Assembly (NCBI GenBank): GCA_016765535.1
Contig: JAESPQ010000052.1
Coordinates: forward strand, 1 to 64,000
Direction: 5' to 3'
DNA from: Alteromonadaceae bacterium
GTDB taxonomy: Bacteria > Pseudomonadota > Gammaproteobacteria > Enterobacterales > Alteromonadaceae
Length of the DNA stretch: 64,000 bases
The first letter of the stretch is position 1. Each line of letters opens with the position of its first letter. Below, one piece after another: positions 36,806 through 46,245 of the stretch. The notes below the pieces were generated by a model. That model was not told the DNA's origin. It did not search any database and saw nothing but the letters and a program-made list of their open reading frames with translations. The position numbers and the translations under genes were made by a program.

Positions 36806-37552
36806 CTAACAGCGCGCTAATTTAAAATGAGTTTCTTGATTTGAATATCGTTTACCCGTTTCTTTACAAGGCAACATAAAGCGAATTGAATACCGAAATT
36901 TATTACCGCTAATAGTAGGGTAGTAATTTTTGGATTTATCAACTCGAATACGTAATAACAGTACGCCTTCGCCACTATCTTGATAAAAACCACTGTCGGT
37001 AACAATATTTTCAAAAGTGGCGCGTAGACGTAAAAACTTAAGTATTAAACATAAACTTTTTTCTACCGTTGATAATAACTCTAACCAATGCTTAATTTCT
37101 TTTTGAGTAATTTCTTCTGGTAAATTTAACCAATAACTTAATTGGGGCAAATCAAATAAACAGCTACCGCCTTGAATAGCAAAACGTTGTTTTATACAGG
37201 CAAGTAATTTGTCCTCTTTTAATTGCCACCAAGTTTGTTGATTAGGTTTTAACAACGCTAACAATTCAATAGCCAGTGCTAAATTTTGTTGTACGGTGTC
37301 GTTATCTACGTCAGGCGATTTTGACCATAAAATGAGATTTTGTTCGAGGCGTTCTAATTCTTTGATCAAGTCCCCACGAATATCATTACGCTCTAAGGTA
37401 TCAACTATAGTAAATAAAGCCGTAAAAAAAACTTGATGGTTAAGGGTTATATCTTGCGTCGCACAATGACGCACTTGTTTAAAGAGTTGCTCTAGCTTAA
37501 GAAAATTACGAATAGTTTCATTGAGCGGATGCTCATATAAAATAGTAGTCAT
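36806..37552 (-). CDS. zapD: Cell division protein ZapD (YacF)
   Basis: 248 aa, alpha-helical N-terminal domain and a C-terminal beta domain. TTILYEHPLNETIRNFLKLEQLF at the start and GGSCLFDLPQLSYWLNLP are conserved ZapD segments; RYSIRFMLPCKE near the end belongs to the strand domain. ZapD binds the FtsZ C-terminus and bundles protofilaments at the division ring. It follows coaE as in many gammaproteobacteria. The small yacG gene often found after zapD is not here; a convergent permease gene follows instead. Confidence 0.92.
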   Translation of the reverse strand: MTTILYEHPLNETIRNFLKLEQLFKQVRHCATQDITLNHQVFFTALFTIVDTLERNDIRGDLIKELERLEQNLILWSKSPDVDNDTVQQNLALAIELLALLKPNQQTWWQLKEDKLLACIKQRFAIQGGSCLFDLPQLSYWLNLPEEITQKEIKHWLELLSTVEKSLCLILKFLRLRATFENIVTDSGFYQDSGEGVLLLRIRVDKSKNYYPTISGNKFRYSIRFMLPCKETGKRYSNQETHFKLARC

Positions 37553-37668
37553 TTCAAGCCAGATTATTGAGGTAGTGAATGTCGATCTTTTAATACTACC
37601 GATAGAGTTTTGAAAAGGCTATCTTTTAATGAAAAATTTAACAATTAATTACTTTATTAACTAAATAA

Positions 37669-38280
37669 CTAACCGTAGTGCTTGCTTAACTGCAAATAGT
37701 ATTGATGTAAGTATTCAATTTGGCTTTGAAGATTGGCTGTATCGGCAACGGTATTATCAATAACATCATCCGCAGCCGCTAAGCGTTGTTGGCGAGAAAT
37801 TTGGCTATTAAGTATATTTTGCACTTGCGCTTGATTATTATTATCTCGCGCCATGGTGCGACTAAGTTGTTGTTGCTCGGTAACATCAACAACCAAGGTA
37901 CGATTTACATATTGCGTTAACTTATTCTCAATAAGTAATGGTGCCACCAATAAACAATACGCACTTTTTGTCGCTTGTAATTGTTTTAACAGTTCAATAC
38001 GGATCAACGGGTGTAATAAGTTATCTAGCCATTGTTTAGCTTGTGGGTCTGAAAAAATTTTACTACGTAATTTAGCGCGATCTAAACTGCCATCATTTAA
38101 TAAGTGATCATCACCAAAATACTCCGCAATTTTTATTAACGCGGTCGTCTTAGGTTCAACAACTTGACGAGCTACAATATCAGCGTCAATTAATTCAACC
38201 CCTAACGTTGCAAATATATTTGCAACAGTGGTTTTTCCTGAGCCAATACCACCCGTTAAGCCAACAATAAATTTAGACAT
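37669..38280 (-). CDS. coaE: Dephospho-CoA kinase
   Basis: 203 aa from ATG 38280 (MSKFIVGLTGGIGSGKTT); an ATG four codons upstream is less likely. P-loop GLTGGIGSGKTT, then LIDADIVARQVVEP, the CoA-binding DGSLDRAKLRSKIF, and SRTMARDNNNQAQVQNILNSQ with the lid arginine. It phosphorylates dephospho-CoA at the 3'-OH, the last step of CoA synthesis. Between pilD and zapD, the usual order. Confidence 0.94.
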   Translation of the reverse strand: MSKFIVGLTGGIGSGKTTVANIFATLGVELIDADIVARQVVEPKTTALIKIAEYFGDDHLLNDGSLDRAKLRSKIFSDPQAKQWLDNLLHPLIRIELLKQLQATKSAYCLLVAPLLIENKLTQYVNRTLVVDVTEQQQLSRTMARDNNNQAQVQNILNSQISRQQRLAAADDVIDNTVADTANLQSQIEYLHQYYLQLSKHYG

Positions 38281-38295
38281 AATAAAAATCAATCG

Positions 38296-39219
38296 TTACA
38301 GTAAGTTTAAATACCAAGCCCAAATACTATCGCCCCACAATAGCGTTAACCAACCCGCTACCGCAAGATAAGGCCCAAAGGGAATAGCCTGTTCGCGTTG
38401 ATGATTTTTAAATACCATTAAGCTAATACCGACCACAGCGCCAACAACCGAGGCCATTAAAATTAAAATAGCTAACAATTTCCAGCCAGCCCAAGCACCT
38501 AAAAGTGCTAATAATTTAAAATCACCAAAGCCCATGCCTTCTTTGCCCGTTAATAATTTAAATAGCCAAAACACGCTATATAAACTTAAATAACCCACTA
38601 CCGCACCTATAACCGCTTCATTTAATGGCACAATTAAACCATTAATATTAATCAATAAGCCTAACCATAAAAAGGGCAAGGTAATTTGATCAGGCAATAA
38701 CATGTGATCATAGTCAATTAACGTTAAACAAATAAGCGCATAGCTAAGTAATAACACCCAAAAGGTTGTTATAGTGACACCAAAATGCTGCGCCACTAAA
38801 AAGCCAACAAAAGCGGTAAGCGCTTCAACTAACGGATAACGAATTGAAATAGCATTTTTACACTGGCTACATTTAGCACGTAAAAAAAACCAGCTAATAA
38901 CGGGGATATTTTCATAAAAACGAATTTTATGTCCACAATTAGGGCAAGTTGAATCAGGTTTAGAAAGGGTTAAAACCGGCGCTTGTATCTGGTCTTGTTG
39001 TTGAGTGTTGCTATCTACGCCTAAACTGGTATCTTTTAATTCATCTGCTAAAAACTCACGACAATCTCGTCGCCAACCTTGCTCCATAATTACAGGTAAA
39101 CGATAAATCACAACATTTAAAAAACTACCAATAAGTAGAGAAAACACGACTACAAAGCTATAGAAAAAAGCAGAACTAGCGTAAAAATTTTCAATAAGGG
39201 GTGAAAGAAGATCAATCAA
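38296..39219 (-). CDS. pilD: Type IV prepilin peptidase/N-methyltransferase PilD
   Basis: 307 aa. Eight hydrophobic helices. The cytoplasmic zinc site has the two CxxC pairs CPNCGHKI and CSQCKNAI. The aspartyl-protease pair is in IDYDHMLLPDQ and KEGMGFGDFKLLALLGAW. It cleaves the leader of PilA and other pilins and methylates the new N-terminus in the inner membrane. TTG start at 39219 (ATG is not available near). An extra stretch between residues about 55 and 85 (LADELKDTSLGVDSNTQQQDQIQ) lengthens the cytoplasmic loop before the zinc site. Confidence 0.92.
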   Translation of the reverse strand: MIDLLSPLIENFYASSAFFYSFVVVFSLLIGSFLNVVIYRLPVIMEQGWRRDCREFLADELKDTSLGVDSNTQQQDQIQAPVLTLSKPDSTCPNCGHKIRFYENIPVISWFFLRAKCSQCKNAISIRYPLVEALTAFVGFLVAQHFGVTITTFWVLLLSYALICLTLIDYDHMLLPDQITLPFLWLGLLININGLIVPLNEAVIGAVVGYLSLYSVFWLFKLLTGKEGMGFGDFKLLALLGAWAGWKLLAILILMASVVGAVVGISLMVFKNHQREQAIPFGPYLAVAGWLTLLWGDSIWAWYLNLL

Positions 39220-39289
39220 TGTAAATACAACCTAGTATGTTTATATTTTGGGAAATGAATGTTTCCCTATTTTTGTTTGTGTCTTTTAT

Positions 39290-39416
39290 CGCGTGGGCAT
39301 TTCGTACCTCATGCACCACCCTACTTACTAATACCATGTAACGTAAGCACAATTTTCACAAAATCCGGGGATAAATCCCCTCCTACAAGTATCGTAGGGT
39401 GGGCACTTTGCCCACC
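39290..39416. repeat. Dispersed hairpin repeat between pilC and pilD
   Basis: Arm GCGTGGGCATTTCGTACCTC (39290-39309, extending to ACCCTAC at 39324) and hairpin CGTAGGGTGGGCACT-TTGCCCACC (39393-39416), the same family as at 14333, 47253 and 50480. It also has GGGGATAAATCCCC (39367-39380), a short perfect palindrome. Lies in the 215-nt gap inside the pil operon and might attenuate pilD. Confidence 0.85.
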
Positions 39417-39434
39417 AGTTTTATTATTGACTAT

Positions 39435-40679
39435 TTAAACAATTTTACCAATTTGGAATATAGGTAAATACATCGCAATAATTAACCCACCAATAACCAC
39501 ACCCAGTACAGCCATCATCATCGGTTCTAGTAATGCGGTTAAACCATCAACAGCATCATCCACTTGTTGTTCGTATACGTTAGCTACTTTAGAAAGCATG
39601 TCATCTACCGCTCCAGACTCCTCACCAATAGCAACCATTTGAATAACCATATCAGGAAATATCTGACAATTACGCATCGCTAGGTTCATTTGCATGCCCG
39701 AAGACACCTCTGATTTTACTTCAAGTATTGCTTCTCGGTACACCGCATTACCCGAAGCACCTGCAGCAGAGTCAAGCGCATCTATTAAGGGGACACCTGC
39801 TGCAAAAGTGGTCGACAATGTTCGCGCATAACGAGCCACAGCGGCTTTATCTAATAAGGCACCAATAACAGGTATGCGTAAAACAGCACGATCAACCTTA
39901 TCTCTAAACTTCAAACTGTTACGATGAGCGCGTTTAAATAGCCAAATACCAGCAAAAATCCCCGCTAAGCCTAAATACCAATAAGCTTGCATAAACTCTG
40001 AAATACGGATAACGAGTTGTGTAAAGGCGGGTAATTCAGCACCAAAGCTTGCAAAAATCTCTTGAAATACAGGTACCACAAAAATCAATAAAACCGAGGT
40101 AACAATTAAAGCAATAACTAAAACGGCAATGGGATAGGTCATCGCTTTTTTAATTTTTGACTTTAACGCTTCTCCCTTTTCTTTATAGGTAGCAATACGA
40201 TCATATATTGTTTCTAAAGAACCTGATTGCTCACCAGAGCTGACCAAATCACAATACAAATCATCAAAATATAAAGGATGATCACGTAAACAGTCAGACA
40301 AAGGAATACCTGACTTTAACCGATTGCCAATTTCAGATAACAGCTTGCGCATATTACCATTATCGTGACCATTACCGATCATTTCAACCGTTTGTACTAA
40401 AGGCACGCCAGCCCCTAGCATAGTTGATATTTGACGAGTGATCACCGCAATATCCATAGGGGTTATTTTTTTATCATTACTCATACCAAATAAGGGCTTA
40501 GGTTTTCTTTTAACCTTACTTGGCGTAATACCCTGCTTGCGTAATTGCGCTTTCAAGGCAAGGGCTGTTGATGCAGAAAGTTCACCGCCAACCTTTTTAC
40601 CTTTGCGGTTTACTCCTTTCCAAATAAAAACGTCAAGAGCTTTGGGTTTAGGGATTTTTTTCGCGCTAGCAACTGCCAT
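39435..40679 (-). CDS. pilC: Type IV pilus inner-membrane platform protein PilC
   Basis: 414 aa with two T2SF domains (about 78-200 and 280-402). FIWKGVNRKGKKVGGELSA starts it; PLVQTVEMIGNGHDNGNMRKLL and PLIDALDSAAGASGNAVYREAI are the matching helical repeats; three membrane helices. PilC is the platform turned by PilB during pilus extension. Between pilB and pilD, as usual. Confidence 0.94.
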   Translation of the reverse strand: MAVASAKKIPKPKALDVFIWKGVNRKGKKVGGELSASTALALKAQLRKQGITPSKVKRKPKPLFGMSNDKKITPMDIAVITRQISTMLGAGVPLVQTVEMIGNGHDNGNMRKLLSEIGNRLKSGIPLSDCLRDHPLYFDDLYCDLVSSGEQSGSLETIYDRIATYKEKGEALKSKIKKAMTYPIAVLVIALIVTSVLLIFVVPVFQEIFASFGAELPAFTQLVIRISEFMQAYWYLGLAGIFAGIWLFKRAHRNSLKFRDKVDRAVLRIPVIGALLDKAAVARYARTLSTTFAAGVPLIDALDSAAGASGNAVYREAILEVKSEVSSGMQMNLAMRNCQIFPDMVIQMVAIGEESGAVDDMLSKVANVYEQQVDDAVDGLTALLEPMMMAVLGVVIGGLIIAMYLPIFQIGKIV

Positions 40680-40790
40680 AATGTTTTACCTAAATTTTTG
40701 CTGAATTTTTGCTGAATTTTTTTATTTTAATTATATTTATTTGTGTTTTTTAACAATCAATAAATAACAATCACAAAACGGTTATCAACA

Positions 40791-42491
40791 CTAACTACTG
40801 GTTACACGATTCACTTCTTCTAAAGAAGTCATACCCGACATTGCTTTTTTTAACCCAGATTGCCGTAAATTGTTATAACCTTCTTTTTGACATTGTGCGG
40901 CAATATCTAATGAATTGCCACCTTCCATAATAATACTAGCCGTTTTTTCACTAATTCTAATAACTTCATAAATACCGACACGCCCTTTATAGCCTCCCGT
41001 ACAATGTTCGCAACCCACTGCTTTATATAATTTAAGCTCTGCTATTTTGTCTTTAGCAAAGCCTTGCTTTAATAATTCTTCTTCAGGTAGCTTTTCTTCT
41101 TCACGGCATTGAGTACATAAACGTCGTGCTAGGCGCTGTGCGATAATAACCGTCACTGAACTCGCAACATTATACGAGGGCACCCCCATATTCAGTAATC
41201 GAGTTAAGGTTTCTGCGGCCGAATTGGTATGTAATGTTGATAATACCAAATGGCCTGTTTGCGCGGCTTTTATCGCTATTTCAGCGGTTTCTAAATCTCG
41301 AATTTCACCGACCATAATAATATCAGGATCTTGTCGTAAAAATGAGCGTAACGCATTAGGAAAAGTAAGCCCCGCACGAATATTAATTTGTACTTGATTA
41401 ATACCCGTTAAGTTAATTTCAACCGGATCTTCTGCTGTTGAAATATTACGTTCATTGGTATTTAAAATATTTAAACCTGTGTATAAAGAAACGGTTTTTC
41501 CTGATCCCGTGGGACCCGTCACTAAAATCATGCCTTGAGGTTTAGCTAAAGCCTCCATGTAAACCGCTTTTTGCTCTGGTTCATATCCCAGCATGTCAAT
41601 ACCTAGCATTGCACTTGACGAGTCAAGTATCCGCATTACTATTTTTTCACCCCACAAAGTAGGCAGCGTACTAACACGAAAATCGATAGATTTTTTCTTT
41701 GACAAAGCCAGTTTTATACGGCCATCTTGCGGCACACGGCGCTCAGCAATATCAAGTTTAGACATAACTTTTAAACGTGCTGACATTCTGCTCGATAAAG
41801 AAACGGGAGGTGTGGCAACTTCAGTTAAAATACCATCGATACGAAAACGAATACGGTAAGTTTTTTCATAGGGTTCAAAATGTAAATCCGATGCACCTTT
41901 TTTAATCGCATCTAATAAAATTTTATTAATATAAACAACTATCGGTGCATCTTCTTTTTCTAATTGTTCATATTTATCTTTTTGTTCATCTTGAACATCA
42001 ATACCGGCGAGTTCTTCATTGTCTAAGTCGGTAAGATCAAGCGCATCACTTTCATCTTCAAGCACTTTGTCAATGCAAGTTTGTAAACTATGTTCATCTG
42101 CTAATAATAACTCAGTAATGTAACCTGTGTTAAATTGAATTTCTTCCAGCGCATTCAAGTCAGTGGGATCTGACATTGCCACAAACAACACCTTACCGCG
42201 TAAAAATAACGGCATAGCATGGTGTTTTATAATCAATTTTTCGTTACGAACACCCTCAGGAATAAGTGTGGTATCAAAGTCAGTTAGGCGAACTAACGGA
42301 TAACCAAAACTGATTGATAATATTTTTGCAATATCAAGCGCATTAAAATGCTTGTTTTCAACTAAATAACGAATGATGGGTTTTTTTTGTTGAATATAAC
42401 CAGAGCTGATTTCTTCAATCATCTCACTCGGGATCAGATCATGCTTTGATAATGCCGACAATAAACTGGATTGTTGATGTAGTCCCTTCAT
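40791..42491 (-). CDS. pilB: Type IV pilus extension ATPase PilB
   Basis: 566 aa. N-terminal MshEN domain (about 10-140), then the secretion ATPase: Walker A GPTGSGKT, Walker [19 protein letters not shown], the His box [15 protein letters not shown], and a zinc tetracysteine CTQC...CEHC near residues 475-515. It powers pilus assembly by hydrolysing ATP at the inner membrane. First gene of pilB-pilC-pilD-coaE-zapD on this strand. Confidence 0.95.
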   Translation of the reverse strand: MKGLHQQSSLLSALSKHDLIPSEMIEEISSGYIQQKKPIIRYLVENKHFNALDIAKILSISFGYPLVRLTDFDTTLIPEGVRNEKLIIKHHAMPLFLRGKVLFVAMSDPTDLNALEEIQFNTGYITELLLADEHSLQTCIDKVLEDESDALDLTDLDNEELAGIDVQDEQKDKYEQLEKEDAPIVVYINKILLDAIKKGASDLHFEPYEKTYRIRFRIDGILTEVATPPVSLSSRMSARLKVMSKLDIAERRVPQDGRIKLALSKKKSIDFRVSTLPTLWGEKIVMRILDSSSAMLGIDMLGYEPEQKAVYMEALAKPQGMILVTGPTGSGKTVSLYTGLNILNTNERNISTAEDPVEINLTGINQVQINIRAGLTFPNALRSFLRQDPDIIMVGEIRDLETAEIAIKAAQTGHLVLSTLHTNSAAETLTRLLNMGVPSYNVASSVTVIIAQRLARRLCTQCREEEKLPEEELLKQGFAKDKIAELKLYKAVGCEHCTGGYKGRVGIYEVIRISEKTASIIMEGGNSLDIAAQCQKEGYNNLRQSGLKKAMSGMTSLEEVNRVTSS

Positions 42492-42711
42492 AGCACCTAG
42501 ATAACTTAACGCAGCTAAGTATATAACGAAGCACGTAATAAAAATAATAAACTATTATTAGTGTAACGTAGTTTTAACGATAATCCTAGAAAACTGCAGT
42601 AGATTTTAACATCGTCAATTTTGAGCATAAAGCACTTATCTGATATGGTATTTTACCATCAAAATAACGATATCAACTTATGACAGGCAGAATAGAACAG
42701 GCAGATAAAAA

Positions 42712-42966
42712 TTAATAATGATATCGGCATTGAGCAATAATAATGGCATTATTAGTTACTTTATAGACAATTCTATGTTCTTTATTGATCCGTCTAGACC
42801 AGTACCCTGCCCAGTTATGTTTCAAAAGTTCAGGTTCGCCTAACCCTTCAAAAGGTTGACGTTTAATCTCCTTAATTAATAAATTCACACGTTTTAATGT
42901 TTTTTTATCCGTTGATTGCCAATATAAATAATCTCGCCAAGCATACTCTGCCCACGACAAAATCAC
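42712..42966 (-). CDS. yoeB: YoeB-family mRNA interferase toxin
   Basis: 84 aa, RelE fold: LSWAEYAWRDYLYWQSTDKKTLKRVNLLIKEI, then PFEGLGEPELLKHNWAGYWSRRINKEHRIVYKV and the C-terminal CRYHY, all YoeB hallmarks. Catalytic residues are expected in the E/R/H of this stretch (RRINKEHR, YHY). It cleaves mRNA at the ribosomal A site. GTG start overlapping the yefM stop (GTGA). Confidence 0.93.
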   Translation of the reverse strand: MILSWAEYAWRDYLYWQSTDKKTLKRVNLLIKEIKRQPFEGLGEPELLKHNWAGYWSRRINKEHRIVYKVTNNAIIIAQCRYHY

Positions 42967-43217
42967 TCTTCAAGCAACTCATGAACAATCATTTTATTTG
43001 CTGATATTTCAGCTATCGCTTGATTCAAACGCTTCGCATTTTTAGGGCTAGACATAAGATAATATGTTTCTTCGTAAGCATTAAAATCTTCAACAGACAT
43101 AACAATGGCAGGTTTACCATTTTGGCGAGTGATCATAACGGGTGAATGATCATTATTCACTTTGTCTAATGTACTCGCTAATTGACTTCTAAAAGAAGAA
43201 TAGCTGATAGCTTGCAT
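42963..43217 (-). CDS. yefM: YefM/Phd-family antitoxin
   Basis: 84 aa. MQAISYSSFRSQLASTLDKVNNDHSPVMITRQNGKPAIVMSVEDF gives the Phd/YefM DNA-binding fold; the C-terminal ETYYLMSSPKNAKRLNQAI wraps YoeB. It represses its own promoter and blocks the toxin. The pair sits between pilB and pilA on the same strand, an intrusion into the usual pilA-pilB order. Confidence 0.93.
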   Translation of the reverse strand: MQAISYSSFRSQLASTLDKVNNDHSPVMITRQNGKPAIVMSVEDFNAYEETYYLMSSPKNAKRLNQAIAEISANKMIVHELLEE

Positions 43218-43361
43218 AAATCATCGCCTTTTTGAGCGCTTGGTTGTACCTATTATTGTACTTACTATTTACTTTATTCGCAAATCAAAAATTTTATGCT
43301 TTTAACGATAGGGATACTTAATGCGATAAAGTAATCAAGTTAGTTTGAGTATAAATTTATA

Positions 43362-43544
43362 TTGGTTACTTTCGAGCAACTCAAATTACCGCAGGATAAC
43401 ATTTACCAAATTAAATCCGCTGATATTAAAAAAGTATTTTCTAATTCAAACTTGTCTTTTATAGGGGGGTCATTGAATAAAACAGTAGTAATAATAATTG
43501 TATCAAACAATAGCAAAAGACATGTGGTTGTTGCAATTGATTGA
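43362..43544 (+). CDS. Hypothetical small protein, 60 aa (uncertain)
   Basis: TTG-started frame encoding VTFEQLKLPQDNIYQIK and a valine-rich second half (NKTVVIIIVSNNSKRHVVVAID). No clear ribosome site and no family recognised. It is opposite in strand to all neighbours and ends before the bidirectional terminator of pilA. Could be a remnant or a chance frame. Confidence 0.25.
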   Translation: MVTFEQLKLPQDNIYQIKSADIKKVFSNSNLSFIGGSLNKTVVIIIVSNNSKRHVVVAID

Positions 43545-43605
43545 TTTCTATTTACTTAAATATTGATAAGTAAAAAACTCTCTCAATGGTAAAATTAAGA
43601 CAATA

Positions 43606-43629
43606 AAAAAGCTCCCTTAGGAGCTTTTT
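43606..43629. terminator. Bidirectional terminator after pilA
   Basis: Perfect stem AAAAAGCTCC / GGAGCTTTTT with a CTTA loop; T-run on both strands, serving minus-strand pilA. Confidence 0.88.
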
Positions 43630-43656
43630 AGATATTTAATATAATATTAAACAGTA

Positions 43657-44145
43657 TTAACAAAAACCTGCGGCTACACAACCACCAGATTTAGTCCAAA
43701 CAGCTGTGCCATTGCCTACTGTTGCGGTCAATACATACGTTTGACCAGCAGTGAAACTACCTGCCGCTACAGGAGTAACAGTAACAGTGTATGGTCCGGT
43801 GATACCAGAGGTACCGCTAACATGAACTGAGGTAACCAAGCCAGATTCAGACCAACCAGTAACGTCAGGTATTGTTGAGCAATCAGCTGCCTCAGCAAGC
43901 ATAGTAGCAGGAACAGTACTCGATACTAAACCGCCTGTACCTGTTTGAATACAAAGATCAACTGCTGTTTTTGCTGAAGTTGCCGCTAGTACAATCTCAG
44001 AATATTTTGCTTTATCAGCATAAGTTTTATACGCAGGTAAGGCTACTGCCGCTAAAATACCGATAATTGCGACTACAATCATCAATTCAATTAAGGTAAA
44101 ACCTTTCGCGTTCTTCATTTCGTTAATTTTATTCATAGTTTGCAT
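43657..44145 (-). CDS. pilA: Type IVa major pilin PilA
   Basis: 162 aa. Prepilin site [22 protein letters not shown] with glutamate at +5, cut by PilD after glycine 15; hydrophobic N-terminal helix, then a globular domain with four cysteines (DLC, ADC, GGC, GFC), two of them forming the likely C-terminal D-region loop. A second ATG pair (MNKINEM, MKNAKG) is in frame; ATG 44145 is preferred because of GGAAATAACATT upstream. About 1.2 kb from pilB, separated by the yefM-yoeB pair. Confidence 0.93.
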   Translation of the reverse strand: MQTMNKINEMKNAKGFTLIELMIVVAIIGILAAVALPAYKTYADKAKYSEIVLAATSAKTAVDLCIQTGTGGLVSSTVPATMLAEAADCSTIPDVTGWSESGLVTSVHVSGTSGITGPYTVTVTPVAAGSFTAGQTYVLTATVGNGTAVWTKSGGCVAAGFC

Positions 44146-44526
44146 AATGTTATTTCCACATTTATTACGGGGGCTTGCTTTTAATATTGCAACAAAACAA
44201 CTGAAATGTAAAATATTGTTTTTAGTTTTTTTTAGTTTTTAGACTAACAAATGAATGTGATCGCTATAGTGATAGTTAACTGTTTTAACTACTAATTTAT
44301 TCGTAGTATGTTTTTTGTCGTATGTATAATTAAGGTAGTCATTTAACTTAAACATGCAGAGTGAGACATACAGAGCGCTTATGCTAGTTAAACAAACACT
44401 AACCGACTAAACACTAACCTTTCACTTGCCACTAATTTCGTTTTATCCCGATTCGACAAATTCATTTTGTATTAATTCTTAACGAGGTATAATTGCATAA
44501 TTAAGTCACTTGAAACCTTCCCCTTT

Positions 44527-44580
44527 ATGATTTCTCACAAACTTTCCATTGCACCGATGCTCGATTGGACTTACATGTGA
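44527..44580 (+). pseudogene. Truncated duplicate of the dusA 5' end
   Basis: ATG at 44527 starts MISHKLSIAPMLDWT, 15 codons nearly identical to intact dusA at 46246 (4 base changes in 45), then YM and a stop. A similar promoter-like stretch lies before both copies (TATAAT at 44488-44493 here). In the 539-nt gap 44146-44684 nothing else was recognised. This is best read as the old dusA front end left by an insertion, with the 1.7 kb between copies as inserted DNA. Confidence 0.85.
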
Positions 44581-44684
44581 TTTATGTTACTGATAAATAT
44601 AAATTATTTTTAATGGCTTTTATATAAGGGTACATTAAATCGCTAATCCTTCAAAAACTTCAATGCATAATTCACTATTTTTTA

Positions 44685-45812
44685 TTAACTATTATTTTCA
44701 GTTGGTAATACTTTTTTGCCTTCGCAAATATTTAACAAGTCAGGAAAAGCATAAACAGATGGACGCCGACCTGCCCCTTCTCGAAGAATAATAATTGGAC
44801 CATCAGGCTGTTGTAACTGCCTTAATAGTCCATGCAAAGTAGACTTTCCAATTCCAGAACGTTTTGCAAAATCAGTTGCAATAAATATGGGCTTATCAAA
44901 CAACGCATCAACTAGTTGTACAGTGTGTTGTGAATGAGTTAGATCACGAACTTGTACTTTAGTTTCTTCATACAGAGCTATAATTTTATGCAAGCGTCTT
45001 ACATTTACTTTTGCTTGCTCTGTCACTCCATTTAAAAAAAATTTAATCCATTCAGTCCATTCTCCACGAGCAGAAATACCAGCTAAACGTTCATAATACT
45101 CTTCTCTATTGCTTTCCAGATAACCCGATAAGTAAAACATGGGGCTTGATAAGCGTCCTTTAGCAAATAGAAATAGTGGAATTAATAATCGTCCGATACG
45201 CCCATTACCATCTTTAAACGGATGTAATAATTCAAATTGAGCATGCACAATCGCAGTTTGAGCTAAAATATCAAAATCGTTTATGGATAAGTAATTTTGC
45301 CATGCTTCAAGATGGTCGTGAAGCTGTATTGGGGAAGGAGGCACAAAACTAGCTTCATCAATAGAGCATCCTGCTCTGCCAATCCAATTTTGATCGTTAC
45401 GAAATTTTCCTGGAGTTTTGTTTTGCCCTCTAACACTATCCATCAAAATTTGATGTATTTGTAGAATTAAATTGAGACTTAATGGGCGACCATCTTTTAG
45501 ATAGTCTTGTGTCACCATAAGTGCTTTCCGATAATTTAAAATCTCTTGTATATCTGCACTTTTAGTTTCATCAAATTCTTCACCCGCCTCTTTTTCTAAA
45601 ACCTCTTCAATAGTAGCCATTGTACCCTCAATTTTAGATGAAAGTACGGCTTCTTGGTTAGTGAGGGGAGATAACATTACTACAGGATTAACAATTCCTT
45701 GCAATAGGCCATTATATTCAGCTAAAGCAGCGTTTGCCTCCCCAACCATTGTAATCAATTCGGCATATTTTAAATTATTGAGAGGTAATATATCTGGATT
45801 ATAGGGATTCAT
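44685..45812 (-). CDS. Fic-family AMP-transferase with C-terminal helix-turn-helix
   Basis: 375 aa. Fic core HPFKDGNGRIGR at 197-208 is complete, so catalysis (AMP or similar nucleotide transfer to a protein) is expected. An N-terminal inhibitory-helix motif S58-x3-E62-G63 (SSKIEG) marks a class II, self-inhibited Fic. The C-terminal region (ATDFAKRSGIGKSTLHGLLRQL) looks like a winged helix that could bind DNA. It lies between the dusA fragment and intact dusA and is read toward the former. Long tandem palindromes lie upstream of its ATG and may be bound by it. Confidence 0.88.
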   Translation of the reverse strand: MNPYNPDILPLNNLKYAELITMVGEANAALAEYNGLLQGIVNPVVMLSPLTNQEAVLSSKIEGTMATIEEVLEKEAGEEFDETKSADIQEILNYRKALMVTQDYLKDGRPLSLNLILQIHQILMDSVRGQNKTPGKFRNDQNWIGRAGCSIDEASFVPPSPIQLHDHLEAWQNYLSINDFDILAQTAIVHAQFELLHPFKDGNGRIGRLLIPLFLFAKGRLSSPMFYLSGYLESNREEYYERLAGISARGEWTEWIKFFLNGVTEQAKVNVRRLHKIIALYEETKVQVRDLTHSQHTVQLVDALFDKPIFIATDFAKRSGIGKSTLHGLLRQLQQPDGPIIILREGAGRRPSVYAFPDLLNICEGKKVLPTENNS

Positions 45813-45869
45813 TTGTCATGCCTATTTAAGTTTAAGTTAATTGTTATTTTTTGTATCATAGCAAGGTTT

Positions 45870-46055
45870 TTTGTGTATGACTAAACCGACAATAGTAAAC
45901 ACAAAGTTGTTTGTGTATTTTGCGTCATACACAAGATCGTTTGTGTATGGCAAAATCAACAATATTATACACAAAACTTTTTGTGTATTTTGCGTCATAC
46001 GCAAGATTATTTGTGTATGATTAAATTAATAATAGTAAGCACAAGTCAATTTATG
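45870..46055. repeat. 70-bp tandem repeat (about 2.6 units) with TTTGTGTAT palindromes, upstream of fic
   Basis: TTTGTGTAT starts at 45870, 45910, 45940, 45980 and 46010, so the unit repeats with an exact 70-bp period; the third unit decays after about 46055. Within it are inverted pairs, for example ATACACAAA-ACTT-TTTGTGTAT (45967-45988) and CATACACAA-N5-TTGTGTATG (45926-45949). Fills much of the 433-nt gap 45813-46245 together with the dusA promoter. Confidence 0.9.
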
Positions 46056-46145
46056 TTGGTAAATCACATGATGTGACTTTTTTAATATAATAAATTAATT
46101 TTTTATATTAAAAATTATCAGCCCAATCTCTAGCTGTTATTCTCT

Positions 46146-46174
46146 TTGTTTAATACGTCTTAACCCCGTATAAT
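46146..46174 (+). promoter_or_regulatory. Predicted sigma-70 promoter of dusA
   Basis: TTGTTT (46146-46151), 17-nt spacer, TATAAT (46169-46174), 71 nt before the dusA ATG. Confidence 0.6.
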
Positions 46175-46245
46175 CCATCATTGTTTTAGGTGCTTTTTAC
46201 AGTGACAAAATTTAACTTTTATTTAAAGGTTTTCTATATAAACAT

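Noticed and set aside
44165..44270. Sigma-54 promoter for pilA on the minus strand
   Set aside because: A TTGCAA is present, but the -24 GG at the right distance is missing.
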